Shown: positions 18,956 to 27,895 of the stretch, piece by piece | Numbering within the stretch: the stretch's first letter is position 1 | How the letters are laid out: every line of letters starts with the position of its first letter | Made by a program: the position numbers and the translations under genes | Notes under the pieces: generated by a model | What the model was told of the DNA's origin: nothing | What the model saw: only the letters and a program-made list of their open reading frames with translations | The model's database searches: none | Source of the DNA: Nocardioides immobilis | GTDB lineage: Bacteria > Actinomycetota > Actinomycetes > Propionibacteriales > Nocardioidaceae | Direction: 5' to 3' | DNA length: 64,000 bases | Assembly: GCF_003515065.1 (NCBI RefSeq) | Contig: NZ_QXGH01000019.1 | Span: 104,822 to 168,821, forward strand

Positions 18956-20641
18956 TTACGCCTCGACCACGACGGGGATGATCATCGGGCGGCGCTTGTG
19001 GGTGCCGCTCACCCAGCGGCCGATCGTGCGGCGCACCGTCTGCTGCAGCTGGTAGGTGTCGTCGGTGCCCTCGGACAGGAGCGCGTTGACGGCATCGATG
19101 ATCGGCTGCTTGATCGCCTCGAAGTCCGAGTCGGCCCAGACATGCCCGCGGGAGTGGATCTCGGGGCCGGCAGACACCTTCCCGGCGACCGAGTCGACGA
19201 CCACGATCACCGAGATGAAGCCCTCCTCGCCGAGGATCCGGCGGTCCTTGAGCTCGGACTCGGTGATGTCGCCGATCGAGGTGCCGTCGACGAAGACGTA
19301 TCCGACGGCGACCTTGCCGGTCACCGAGGCGACGCCGTCGACGAGGTCGACGACCACGCCGTCCTCGGCGTAGACGACGTTCTCGACGCCGGTCTCCTTC
19401 GCGAGCGCGCCGTTGGCGAGCATGTGCCGGATCTCGCCGTGCACCGGCAGCACGTTGCGCGGGCGGACGATGTTGTAGCAGTAGAGCAGCTCGCCGGCGC
19501 TGGCGTGGCCGCTGACGTGGACGAGCGCGTTGCCCTTGTGGACCACCCGAGCACCCCAGCGGGACAGCCCGTTGATGACGCGGTAGACGGCGTTCTCGTT
19601 GCCGGGGATCAGGCTGGACGCGAGCACGACCGTGTCGCCGGCCTCGAGGTGGACGAAGTTGTGGCTGCGGTTGGCGATCCGGGCGAGCGCGCTCATCGGC
19701 TCACCCTGGGAGCCGGTCGAGATCAGCACCTGGCGCTCGACCGGCAGGTTCGCGAGCTCCTTCGCCTCGACCATGACCCCGGGAGGCACGGTAAGGTAGC
19801 CGAGGTCGCGGGCGACGCCCATGTTGCGCACCATCGAGCGGCCGACGAAGGCGACCCGGCGGTCGTGCTTCACGGCGGTGTCGAGGATCTGCTGCACCCG
19901 GTGCACGTGCGAGGCGAAGCAGGCGACGATGATCCGCTGGTCGGCCTCGCGGAAGACCTGGTCGAGGACCGGCGTGATGTTCTTCTCCGAGGTCGTGAAG
20001 CCGGGGACCTCGGCGTTGGTCGAGTCGGTGAGGAAGAGGTCGACCCCCTCCTCACCGAGGCGGGCGAACGCACGGAGGTCGGTGATCCGGCCGTCGAGCG
20101 GCAGCTGGTCCATCTTGAAGTCGCCGGTGTGCAGCACCAGCCCGGCGCCGGTGCGGATCGCGACCGCGAGGGCGTCGGGGATGGAGTGGTTGACCGCGAC
20201 GAATTCGAGGTCGAACGGCCCGAAGCTGACCCGGTCGCCGGCCTTGACCGTGTGGAACGCGGTCTGCTTGAGCCGGTGCTCGCGGATCTTGCCGTTGAGC
20301 AGCGCGAGGGTGAGCTCGGATCCGACGAGCGGGATGTCGGCGCGCTCACGCAGGAGGTACGGCGTCGCGCCGATGTGGTCCTCGTGCCCGTGCGTCAGCA
20401 CGAGCGCCTCGACGTCGTCGAGCCGGCCGCGGATCGGGGCGAAGTCGGGCAGGATCAGGTCGACGCCCGGGTGGTGCTCGTCGGGGAAGAGCACGCCGCA
20501 GTCGACGATGAGCAGGCGGCCGTCGTACTCGAAGACGGTCATGTTGCGGCCGACCTCGCCGAGACCACCGAGCGGGATCACCCGCAGCCCTCCCTGCGGC
20601 AGCTCGGGCGGTGGGCCGAGCTCCGGGTGCGGGTGACTCAA
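18956..20641 (-). CDS. rnj: Ribonuclease J
   Basis: This 561-residue metallo-beta-lactamase/beta-CASP ribonuclease has 5'-exo and endonuclease activity in mRNA decay and rRNA processing. The zinc motif HGHEDH is at residues 84-89, with NHSIPDALAVAI and TGDFKMDQLP completing the metal site. FASHVHRVQQI, STGSQGEP and VHVSGHASAGEL mark the beta-CASP part, and a C-terminal domain ends with the basic HKRRPMIIPVVVEA. The start is TTG at 20641, overlapping the dapA stop as TTGA, with GGAG seven bases upstream. The dapA-rnj order is common in actinobacteria. Confidence 0.95.
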   Translation of the reverse strand: MSHPHPELGPPPELPQGGLRVIPLGGLGEVGRNMTVFEYDGRLLIVDCGVLFPDEHHPGVDLILPDFAPIRGRLDDVEALVLTHGHEDHIGATPYLLRERADIPLVGSELTLALLNGKIREHRLKQTAFHTVKAGDRVSFGPFDLEFVAVNHSIPDALAVAIRTGAGLVLHTGDFKMDQLPLDGRITDLRAFARLGEEGVDLFLTDSTNAEVPGFTTSEKNITPVLDQVFREADQRIIVACFASHVHRVQQILDTAVKHDRRVAFVGRSMVRNMGVARDLGYLTVPPGVMVEAKELANLPVERQVLISTGSQGEPMSALARIANRSHNFVHLEAGDTVVLASSLIPGNENAVYRVINGLSRWGARVVHKGNALVHVSGHASAGELLYCYNIVRPRNVLPVHGEIRHMLANGALAKETGVENVVYAEDGVVVDLVDGVASVTGKVAVGYVFVDGTSIGDITESELKDRRILGEEGFISVIVVVDSVAGKVSAGPEIHSRGHVWADSDFEAIKQPIIDAVNALLSEGTDDTYQLQQTVRRTIGRWVSGTHKRRPMIIPVVVEA

Positions 20642-21528
20642 GCGAGGACTCCTGCCGCGTCGAGACCGGCACGCAGGTCGGCGAGCTCTGCGTCGTCGAG
20701 CTCGATCAGTGGCGGACGGACCCGCCGGTTCTCCAGGACGCCGATCATCTCGAGCGAGGCCTTGGCCGTGGTGGCGCCGTAGTTGGGCGCGCCCATGATC
20801 GCGTCGATCGCGGGGAGCATGCCGGTGTAGATGTCGAGCGCCGCCATCGGGTCGCCGTGGTGGAACGCGTCGTACATCGAGCGCAGCCGGTCGCCGACCA
20901 CGTGACCCGCCACCGAGACGAAGCCGGTCGCCCCGTGCGCCAGCCAGGCCAGGTTGGCGACGTCGTCCCCGGAGTAGACGGCGTAGCCCATCTCCCTGAT
21001 GCGCACGCCGCGTGCGAGGTCGCCGACGGCGTCCTTGACGGCGACGACCGGCTCCCAGCCCGCCATCTCCTGGTAGGACTCGAGGGCGATCGTGCTGGCG
21101 GTGCGGCCCGGCACGTCGTAGAGCATGACCGGGAGCTCGGCCGCGTCGACGACGAGGCGGAAGTGGTTGAGGATCCCGCGCTGGCCGGGCTTGTTGTAGT
21201 ACGGCGTCACGAGCAGGACACCGTCCGCGCCGACCTTCGCCGCCTGCTGGGCCAGCCAGATCGACGTGTGGGTGTCGTTGGTGCCGACGCCGGCGACGAG
21301 CTTGGCCCGATCACCGACGGCGTCCTTGACGGCGGCGAGGATCTCGCCGTCCTCCTCCTTGGTGGTCGTGGCGGACTCTCCGGTGGTGCCGGACACCACC
21401 AGTCCGTCGTGGCCGTGGTCGACGAGGTGGCGGGCGACGCGCTGCGTCGCATCCAGGTCCACCGAGCCGTCCTCACGGAAGGGCGTGACCATTGCGGTCA
21501 GCACGGTGCCGAAGGGCGCGGAGCTCAT
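20638..21528 (-). CDS. dapA: 4-hydroxy-tetrahydrodipicolinate synthase
   Basis: This 296-residue aldolase-class I enzyme condenses pyruvate with aspartate semialdehyde, the first committed step of lysine and diaminopimelate synthesis. The pyruvate-binding GTTGES is at residues 47-52, the catalytic Tyr in LYDVPGRTA at 137, and the Schiff-base lysine in VVAVKDAVGD at 165. Length and motifs are normal. It is translationally coupled to rnj by a four-base overlap and is divergent from the sulfatase gene. Confidence 0.96.
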   Translation of the reverse strand: MSSAPFGTVLTAMVTPFREDGSVDLDATQRVARHLVDHGHDGLVVSGTTGESATTTKEEDGEILAAVKDAVGDRAKLVAGVGTNDTHTSIWLAQQAAKVGADGVLLVTPYYNKPGQRGILNHFRLVVDAAELPVMLYDVPGRTASTIALESYQEMAGWEPVVAVKDAVGDLARGVRIREMGYAVYSGDDVANLAWLAHGATGFVSVAGHVVGDRLRSMYDAFHHGDPMAALDIYTGMLPAIDAIMGAPNYGATTAKASLEMIGVLENRRVRPPLIELDDAELADLRAGLDAAGVLA

Positions 21529-21648
21529 GGTGCAAGGCTATCGCTTCACCCGGGGACGGCCGACTCGCGATGCCGGTCACAGCGTGTGCGGGCCGTCTGT
21601 GATGTGATGCCGCTTCCCTTCGTCCCTGGCCGAAAGGTTGCCTCTGTC

Positions 21649-23121
21649 GTGCGAGTGCGCTCCCTCTTCGCACCTCTGATCGTCCTTCTGACCGTCGTCG
21701 GCACCGTGCTGGCGCCGGGTCCACCGCGGACCCCGCAGGAGGCGAGCGAGGACCACGTGGCGCACGTCGCCGCCAACCACATCCGTCCCAACATCGTGCT
21801 GATCCTCACCGACGACATGCGCGCCGACGAGCTCCGGCTGATGCCGCGCGTGCGTCGGCTCCTCGTCCGGAAGGGCACGAGCTACAGCAACGCGCTGTCT
21901 CCGCACCCGGTCTGCTGCCCGGCCCGCGCCGAGCTCCTCACCGGCCAGTTCGGCCAGAACAACGGGGTGCGGAACAACAAGGGCCCTTGGGGCGGCTACC
22001 AGGCCCTGATCCAGCCCGGCAACACGGTCCCGGCCTGGCTGCAGGACGTCGGCTACCTGACCTCGCACCACGGCAAGTACCTCAACGGCTACGAGCGGGT
22101 GGCGTCGACGGACGAGCCTGGCTGGTCCCAGTGGGACACGCAGGTCGGCGGCACCTACAGCTACGACCGGACGGCTCTCTTCGCCAACGGCGACCGGGTC
22201 GACGACGAGTACGTCACCCGGGTCATCGGGCGCCGTACGAACCGTGCTTTGACAAGGTTCTCCCGGAGTGGTGCTCCGTTCTTCACGGTCGTCAACCACG
22301 TGGCGCCGCACGGGGCGCGCCGCGACGGCCGCTGGCGGGTCCCGGTCGCCGAGCGGAGGTTCGGCGACGCGTACGCCCGCCTGATGCCGCCGTCGTACGG
22401 CGAGCCGTCCTTCCAGGAGCAGGACGTCAAGGACCTCCCGGCGGACCTCCAGCGCTCCCGGATCCCGACCCGCGACCTGGTCCGGCTGGTGCGCCAGCGC
22501 GCCCGTGCCCTGCTCTCGGTCGACGCGGCGGTCGCCCGGACCGTCGCCAAGCTGCGGGACCTCGGCGAGCTCGCCAACACCTATGTCGTGTTCGCCTCCG
22601 ACAACGGGTTCCAGATCGGTGAGCACCGCCTGCGCGGCAAGAACCTGCCGTTCGACGAGACGTTCAACATCCCGCTGGTGGTCCGCGGTCCGGGGATCAC
22701 GCAAGGAGCCAGGGTCGACGAGCCGGTCACCCTGGTCGACCTCGCCGCGACCTTCCTCGACTGGGCCGGGCAGGTGGCCCCGGGCCGGACGCCCGACGGG
22801 GTGAGCCTCGACCGGCTCGGGGCGCATCCCCGCGACACCCTGCTGGTGCAGATCGGGGACTCCACCGACGACGACACCGACGGCTGGAGGTACCGCGGCG
22901 TGACCACCGATCGCTACCTGTTCCTCACGCCTGCCGGCAGCCCCACCGACGGCATCCTCTTCGACCGTGCGCTCGACCCGCACGCAATCGTGAACCGGTT
23001 CGACGACCCTGGGTACGCCGAGATCAAGCGCGAGCTGCTGGCCCGCAGCCGGGAGCTGGAGCGGTGCTCGGGTGTGGACGCGTGCAACCAGGTGTTCGGC
23101 GTGCTGCCGGAGCCCGGCTGA
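21649..23121 (+). CDS. Secreted sulfatase
   Basis: This is a 490-residue alkaline-phosphatase-superfamily sulfatase. The sulfatase signature C-x-P-x-R occurs as CCPARAELLTG, with Cys89 the residue converted to formylglycine. PNIVLILTDDMRADEL supplies the N-terminal metal-binding aspartates, and ASDNGFQIGEH the C-terminal ones. A hydrophobic N-terminus (RSLFAPLIVLLTVVGTVLA) indicates export. The GTG at 21649 is chosen because it begins the signal peptide; an in-frame ATG at 21607 has a poorer RBS. It resembles N-acetylglucosamine-6-sulfatase/arylsulfatase relatives, but the substrate is unknown. It converges on the LLM gene with only four bases between. Confidence 0.88.
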   Translation: MRVRSLFAPLIVLLTVVGTVLAPGPPRTPQEASEDHVAHVAANHIRPNIVLILTDDMRADELRLMPRVRRLLVRKGTSYSNALSPHPVCCPARAELLTGQFGQNNGVRNNKGPWGGYQALIQPGNTVPAWLQDVGYLTSHHGKYLNGYERVASTDEPGWSQWDTQVGGTYSYDRTALFANGDRVDDEYVTRVIGRRTNRALTRFSRSGAPFFTVVNHVAPHGARRDGRWRVPVAERRFGDAYARLMPPSYGEPSFQEQDVKDLPADLQRSRIPTRDLVRLVRQRARALLSVDAAVARTVAKLRDLGELANTYVVFASDNGFQIGEHRLRGKNLPFDETFNIPLVVRGPGITQGARVDEPVTLVDLAATFLDWAGQVAPGRTPDGVSLDRLGAHPRDTLLVQIGDSTDDDTDGWRYRGVTTDRYLFLTPAGSPTDGILFDRALDPHAIVNRFDDPGYAEIKRELLARSRELERCSGVDACNQVFGVLPEPG

Positions 23122-23125
23122 CCCG

Positions 23126-24070
23126 CTACACGTGTGGCATGACCTCCGCGGCCACCAGGTGGAGATGCTCGAGGTCGGCGAGGTCGAGGGTCTGGAGGTA
23201 GATCCGCTGTGATCCGAGGTCGGCGAAGCGGCCGATCTTGTCGACCACCTCCTGGGGTGTTCCGGCGAGCCCGTTGACCCGCAGCTCGTCGACCTCGCGT
23301 CCGATCGCCGCAGCCCGGCGAGCGATCTCGTCCTCGTCCCGACCGACGCACAGGACGAGCGCGTTGGACCAGGTCAGGTCGTCGGGGTCGCGACCGATCT
23401 CCTCGCAGGCGGCGCGCACCCGCCCGAACTGCAGGCCGGTGAACTCCTCGTCGACGAACGGCAGGTTGAACTCGTCGGCGTACCGCGCCGCGAGCGTGGG
23501 GGTCTGCCGCTTCCCCTTGCCGCCGATCAGCACCGGCGGGCCGCCACGGTGGCCGCCGGTCTGCGCGGGCTTCGGCAGCGCCGGCGAGTCGGCCAGCTGG
23601 TAGTGGGTGCCGGAGAACTCGTAGGTCTCCCCCACCGGTGTGCCCCACAGGCCGGTCACGACCTCGAGCTGCTCCGCGAACCGCTCGAACCGCTCCTTGG
23701 TGTCGGGGAACGGGATGCCGTAGGCCGTGTGCTCCTGCGCGAACCAGCCGGCACCGATGCCCAGCTCGACCCGGCCACCGCTCATCGCGTCGACGCCCGC
23801 CACCTGGATCGCGAGCACCCCGGGGTGCCGGAACGTCGCGCTCGTCATCATCGTGCCGAGCCGGATCGTCGAGGTGTCCCGTGCGAGCCCGGCCAGCGTG
23901 GTCCAGGCGTCCGACGGGCCGGGCAGTCCGTCGCCGCCCATCGTCAGGTAGTGGTCGGAGCGGAAGAAGGCGCCGAAGCCGAGCTCCTCCGCGGTGCGGG
24001 CGACCGCGAGGAGGTCGTCGTACGACGCGCCCTGCTGGGGCTCGGTGAACACCCGGAGCTCGACTGTCAT
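23126..24070 (-). CDS. LLM-class F420-dependent oxidoreductase
   Basis: This 314-residue TIM-barrel oxidoreductase is of the luciferase-like monooxygenase superfamily. The N-terminal ELGFGAFFRSDHYLTMGG, the RLGTMMTSATFRHPGVLA segment and GRVELGIGAGWFAQEH are characteristic of the actinobacterial F420-dependent branch (TIGR03560-like). Substrate is not predictable. It is divergent from the PLP-enzyme gene across 66 bases. Confidence 0.87.
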   Translation of the reverse strand: MTVELRVFTEPQQGASYDDLLAVARTAEELGFGAFFRSDHYLTMGGDGLPGPSDAWTTLAGLARDTSTIRLGTMMTSATFRHPGVLAIQVAGVDAMSGGRVELGIGAGWFAQEHTAYGIPFPDTKERFERFAEQLEVVTGLWGTPVGETYEFSGTHYQLADSPALPKPAQTGGHRGGPPVLIGGKGKRQTPTLAARYADEFNLPFVDEEFTGLQFGRVRAACEEIGRDPDDLTWSNALVLCVGRDEDEIARRAAAIGREVDELRVNGLAGTPQEVVDKIGRFADLGSQRIYLQTLDLADLEHLHLVAAEVMPHV

Positions 24071-24136
24071 GACGTCAGCCTCTCAGCCGGCTCCAACGGC
24101 GGCCCACCGCCGACCCAGAGGTGGTACGACTGGCGC

Positions 24137-25486
24137 ATGGATGCTCTCCGCGACGCTGCCGCAGCGGCCCTCGACTACGCCGCGTCGGTCGACGGCCGGC
24201 CCGCCTTCCCGACGCCCGAGGCGGTCGCCGGGCTCGCGGCGTTCGACGAACCGCTGCCGGAGACCGGCGCCGACATCGCCGAGACGCTGCGGCTGCTCGA
24301 CACCGCGGGGTCGCCCGCGACCGTCGCCAGCACCGGGAGCGAGTACTTCGGCTTCGTGATCGGCGGGGTCCATCCGGCCGCGCTCGGCGCCGCCTGGCTG
24401 GCTGACGCCTGGGACCAGAACGCGGCGCTGCCGGTGATGTCGCCGGTGGCGGCCCGCCTGCACGACGTCGTACGACGATGGCTCGTCGACCTCCTCCGCC
24501 TGCCGGACCCCACCGGGGTCGTGTTCACCACCGGCGCGACGGTCGCCAACGCCACCTGCCTGGCCGCCGCGCGGGACTCGCTGCTGGAGCGGGCCGGGTG
24601 GGATGTCCAGGCAGACGGCTTGTTCGGTGCCCCGCCGGTGACGGTCGTGGTCGGCGCCCACCGGCACTCGACCCTGTCGAAGTCACTCGGCCTGGTCGGC
24701 CTCGGCCGGCGCCGCGTGCTCGTCGTCCCGGCCGACGACCAGGGGCGGACGCGGGCCAAGGACCTCCCGGACGTGTCCGGACCGGTGCTGGTGTGCGCGC
24801 AGGCCGGCGAGGTCAACAGCGGGGCCTTCGACCCGTTCGACGCGATCGCCGACTGGGCGGCCGAGCGGGATGCCTGGCTGCACGTCGATGGCGCGTTCGG
24901 GCTCTGGGCCCTGGCCGACCCGTCGCGCAGTGACCTGGTGGCCGGCCTCGACCGCGCCGACTCGTGGGCGACCGACGGGCACAAGTGGCTCAACGTCACC
25001 TACGACTGCGGCATCGCGTTCGTGCGGGACGCGGCCGCGCTGCGCCGTACCTTCACGGCGGTGGCCGGCTACCTGCCCGCGGACGCCGCGTTCGAGGCGA
25101 TGCACCACACGCCGCAGTCGTCCCAGCGGGCGCGTCAGGTCGAGGTGTGGGCGGTGCTGCGGGCGCTCGGCCGGGCGGGAATCGCGGACCTGGTCCGGCG
25201 CACCAGTGACACCGCCGTCGCGATCGCCGACCGGCTGCGCGAGGCCGGCCTGGACGTGCTCAACGACGTCGTCCTCAACCAGGTCCTCGTGCGCCTGGTC
25301 GACGACGCGACCACGACGGCCCTGGTCGCGGAGATCCAGGCCGACGGGCGGGTCTGGTGCGGCGCCACCCAGTGGCACGACGCGGCCGCCATGCGGATCA
25401 GCGTGTCGTCCTGGAAGTCGGCGCCGGCGGACGCCGACCGCGTCGCGGGGATCATCCTGGAGTGCGCCGCCCGCGCCCGTGGGTGA
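24137..25486 (+). CDS. PLP-dependent decarboxylase/aminotransferase (group II decarboxylase fold)
   Basis: This 449-residue fold-type I PLP enzyme has its cofactor lysine in SWATDGHKWLN at residue 283 and the PLP-binding aspartate in WLHVDGAFGLW. GVFTTGATVANATCLAAAR forms the phosphate-binding segment. It resembles aromatic-L-amino-acid/glutamate decarboxylase relatives often labelled aspartate aminotransferase family protein. The exact substrate cannot be told. The ATG at 24137 begins the conserved N-terminus. It converges on dfrA with three bases between. Confidence 0.82.
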   Translation: MDALRDAAAAALDYAASVDGRPAFPTPEAVAGLAAFDEPLPETGADIAETLRLLDTAGSPATVASTGSEYFGFVIGGVHPAALGAAWLADAWDQNAALPVMSPVAARLHDVVRRWLVDLLRLPDPTGVVFTTGATVANATCLAAARDSLLERAGWDVQADGLFGAPPVTVVVGAHRHSTLSKSLGLVGLGRRRVLVVPADDQGRTRAKDLPDVSGPVLVCAQAGEVNSGAFDPFDAIADWAAERDAWLHVDGAFGLWALADPSRSDLVAGLDRADSWATDGHKWLNVTYDCGIAFVRDAAALRRTFTAVAGYLPADAAFEAMHHTPQSSQRARQVEVWAVLRALGRAGIADLVRRTSDTAVAIADRLREAGLDVLNDVVLNQVLVRLVDDATTTALVAEIQADGRVWCGATQWHDAAAMRISVSSWKSAPADADRVAGIILECAARARG

Positions 25487-25489
25487 TCC

Positions 25490-25993
25490 TCAGGCGCTGC
25501 CGCCGCAGGCGAAGACCCGCTCCCAGGTGACGATGTCGAAGCCGTCCCGCGGCTCGCGGGAGACCTCGCGCCAGCGGCTGCGGCTGAACTCCGGGTAGTG
25601 GGTGTCGCCCTCGGGCGCGGCATGGACCTCGCTGATGACCTGCGCGTCCGCATAGGGAAGCGCGGCCTCGTAGACCACGGCTCCCCCGCCGATCATCACA
25701 TCGCCGGGCATGGTGTCAGCGAGGGTGAGGGCGTCGGGCAGCGTGGGCGCGACGTACACGCCTTCGCCCCGCCAGTCCGGGTCCCGGGTGAGGACGATCG
25801 TGGTCCGGTCCGGGAGCGGCTTGCCGATGCCCTCGTGGGTCGTGCGGCCGAGGATCAGGATGTGGCCGGACGTGGTCTGCTTGAAGTGGGCGAAGTCCTC
25901 GGGCAGGTGCCACGGGATCTTGCCGCCCAGCCCGATCACGCCGTTCTCCGCCACCGCGGCGACCATGGTCACCCGCTTGCCGCCCGGCGTCAT
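25490..25993 (-). CDS. dfrA: Dihydrofolate reductase
   Basis: This 167-residue enzyme reduces dihydrofolate to tetrahydrofolate with NADPH. Motifs visible are [20 protein letters not shown] (folate site), [20 protein letters not shown] and [14 protein letters not shown]. The ATG overlaps the thyA stop (ATGA, 25990-25993), so thymidylate synthase, which makes dihydrofolate, and its recycling enzyme are translated together. Confidence 0.95.
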   Translation of the reverse strand: MTPGGKRVTMVAAVAENGVIGLGGKIPWHLPEDFAHFKQTTSGHILILGRTTHEGIGKPLPDRTTIVLTRDPDWRGEGVYVAPTLPDALTLADTMPGDVMIGGGAVVYEAALPYADAQVISEVHAAPEGDTHYPEFSRSRWREVSREPRDGFDIVTWERVFACGGSA

Positions 25994-26784
25994 ACCGCGA
26001 TCGGAGCCTTGATGCCCGGGTGCGGGTCGTAGCCCTCGACGCTGATGTGCTCGAGGTCGAACCCGTCGATCTCGGTGATCGAGGTGTCCAGCACCAGCCG
26101 CGGCAGCGGCCGTGGCTCACGAGTGAGCTGCAGCCGGGCCTGTTCGAGGTGGTTGGTGTAGAGGTGCGCGTCGCCGAGCGTGTGCACGAAGTCGCCGACC
26201 TGCAGACCGGTCACCTGGGCGACCATGTGGGTCAGCAGGGCGTACGACGCGATGTTGAACGGGACGCCGAGGAAGACATCGGCCGAGCGCTGGTAGAGCT
26301 GGCAGCTCAGCCGCCCGTCGGCGACGTAGAACTGGAACAGGCTGTGGCACGGCGCGAGCGCCATCTCGGGGATGTCGGCCGGGTTCCACGCCGAGACGAT
26401 GTGGCGCCGGCTGTCGGGATTGCCGCGGATCTCGTGGATCACCTGGGCGAGCTGGTCGATGTGCCGGCCGTCGGGGGTCGGCCACGACCGCCACTGGGCG
26501 CCGTAGACCGGCCCGAGGTCGCCGTTCTCGTCGGCCCACTCGTCCCAGATCGTGATGCCGCGGTCCTGCAGCCACTTGACGTTGGTGTCGCCGCGGAGGA
26601 ACCACAGCAGCTCGCCGAAGACGGACCGGGTATGGACCTTCTTGGTCGTCACCAACGGGAAGCCCTGGGTCAGGTCGAACCGCATCTGGTGGCCGAACAC
26701 GCTGAGCGTGCCGGTGCCGGTACGGTCGCCCTTCTCGACGCCCTCGTCGAGGATCCGCTGGACAAGGTCGAGGTAGGCCTGCAC
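25990..26784 (-). CDS. thyA: Thymidylate synthase (ThyA type)
   Basis: This 264-residue enzyme methylates dUMP using methylenetetrahydrofolate. The nucleophilic cysteine is in [52 protein letters not shown] and [20 protein letters not shown] are invariant family blocks. Start codon is GTG at 26784. It is first in a thyA-dfrA pair and divergent from the nucleotidyltransferase-like gene. Confidence 0.96.
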   Translation of the reverse strand: MQAYLDLVQRILDEGVEKGDRTGTGTLSVFGHQMRFDLTQGFPLVTTKKVHTRSVFGELLWFLRGDTNVKWLQDRGITIWDEWADENGDLGPVYGAQWRSWPTPDGRHIDQLAQVIHEIRGNPDSRRHIVSAWNPADIPEMALAPCHSLFQFYVADGRLSCQLYQRSADVFLGVPFNIASYALLTHMVAQVTGLQVGDFVHTLGDAHLYTNHLEQARLQLTREPRPLPRLVLDTSITEIDGFDLEHISVEGYDPHPGIKAPIAV

Positions 26785-26817
26785 GACGTCAGGTTAGTCC
26801 GCCTAGGGTCATCCGCG

Positions 26818-27600
26818 ATGGACATCCCAGCGCAGGTCGCCGACGTCTGCGACCACTTCCTCCGGATCGCGCCGGCCGGGCTCGTCGAGGGGCTGCACCT
26901 CCACGGCGGTCTCGCGTTCGGCGAGTGGGTGCCGGGCCAGTCCGACATCGACTTCGTGGCGGTGCTGAGCCACCGGCCGACGGACGCCGAGGTGGAGCTG
27001 CTGCGCGAGACGCACGAGGCGATGGCGTCGTACTCCCCCATCCACTTCGACGGGATGCACGTCCTGGCCGGGGACCTGGCCGGCGACCCGCGGGCGTGCC
27101 CCGACGTGCCCACCATCCTCGGCGGGTACTTCAGCGAGGGCGTGCTCGACCCGGTCATCGCCTGGCACGAGCTGGCGCGGAGCGGCATCACCGTGCACGG
27201 ACCGCCGCTCGCGGACCTCGCGGTGTGGACGTCTCCGGACGTGCTGCGGGACCACACCCTGGACAACCTGGACACGTACTGGCGGGCGAACGCCGAGGCC
27301 CTCGCGAAGATGCCGTCCGAGGGCGCCGCCGAGGACGCCTGCTGCTGGTGCGTCCTCGGGGTTGCCCGGCTGCACCACCTGCTCGTCACCGGCGAGATGA
27401 CGTCGAAGTCGGCAGCCGGCCGTTGGGGCCTCGAGCACTACCCCGAGCGCTGGCACCGGGTGCTGCGCGACGCGGTACGGGTCCGCGAGGGCGGTGCCGA
27501 TGAGTACGGCGACGACCGGGCCGCGCGCGGGCTCGACACGGCCGCGTTCACGGCGTCGGTCGTCACCGAGGCGACCGGCCGGCCGATCTCGAGGCGCTGA
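26818..27600 (+). CDS. Aminoglycoside nucleotidyltransferase-like protein (AadA/DUF4111 type)
   Basis: This 260-residue protein has a pol-beta nucleotidyltransferase core, GGLAFGEWVPGQSDIDFVAV, with the metal-binding Asp pair at residues 43 and 45. Its C-terminal half (LGVARLHHLLVTGEMTSKSA, GRWGLEHYPERW) resembles the helical domain of streptomycin/spectinomycin adenylyltransferases. The usual GS before the metal site is replaced by GG. Whether it modifies an antibiotic or a cellular substrate is open; chromosomal relatives in actinobacteria are mostly uncharacterised. It stands alone between thyA and gcvT. Confidence 0.7.
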   Translation: MDIPAQVADVCDHFLRIAPAGLVEGLHLHGGLAFGEWVPGQSDIDFVAVLSHRPTDAEVELLRETHEAMASYSPIHFDGMHVLAGDLAGDPRACPDVPTILGGYFSEGVLDPVIAWHELARSGITVHGPPLADLAVWTSPDVLRDHTLDNLDTYWRANAEALAKMPSEGAAEDACCWCVLGVARLHHLLVTGEMTSKSAAGRWGLEHYPERWHRVLRDAVRVREGGADEYGDDRAARGLDTAAFTASVVTEATGRPISRR

Positions 27601-27625
27601 GCGCGGCAGCGACGCGCTCGCGCAG

Positions 27626-27895
27626 TCAAGCGCTGAGCGACATCGGGCCGTAGACGACCCGGTCCAGGTCGAACAGGGTCACCTGCTCGACGCCCGCATC
27701 CTTGAGGCCGGACCAGATCTCGCCGATCCACGACTCGGCATCCGCCTGGCTCGGGAACCGGCGCTCGCCGTACTCCTCGGCGGCCTCGCCGGACAGGGTG
27801 ACCTCGGCGCCGTCGGCGTCCTCGAGGCGCCACCACCACGGTCGCTCGGACGGAGTCGGCTGGCGGAAGGCGGAAGGGGGCTCGGGAAGGTTCAT
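27626..27895 (-). CDS. Small conserved protein of unknown function, coupled to gcvT
   Basis: This 89-residue acidic protein has no recognised domain name. It starts with a Pro-rich stretch then PWWWRLEDADG, and has FPSQADAESWIGEIW and TLFDLDRVVYGPMSLS near the C-terminus. No signal peptide or membrane segment is seen. Its ATG overlaps the gcvT stop (TGATG arrangement), so it is translated with gcvT. Similar small proteins are common in actinobacteria, but I know no function. Confidence 0.7.
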   Translation of the reverse strand: MNLPEPPSAFRQPTPSERPWWWRLEDADGAEVTLSGEAAEEYGERRFPSQADAESWIGEIWSGLKDAGVEQVTLFDLDRVVYGPMSLSA

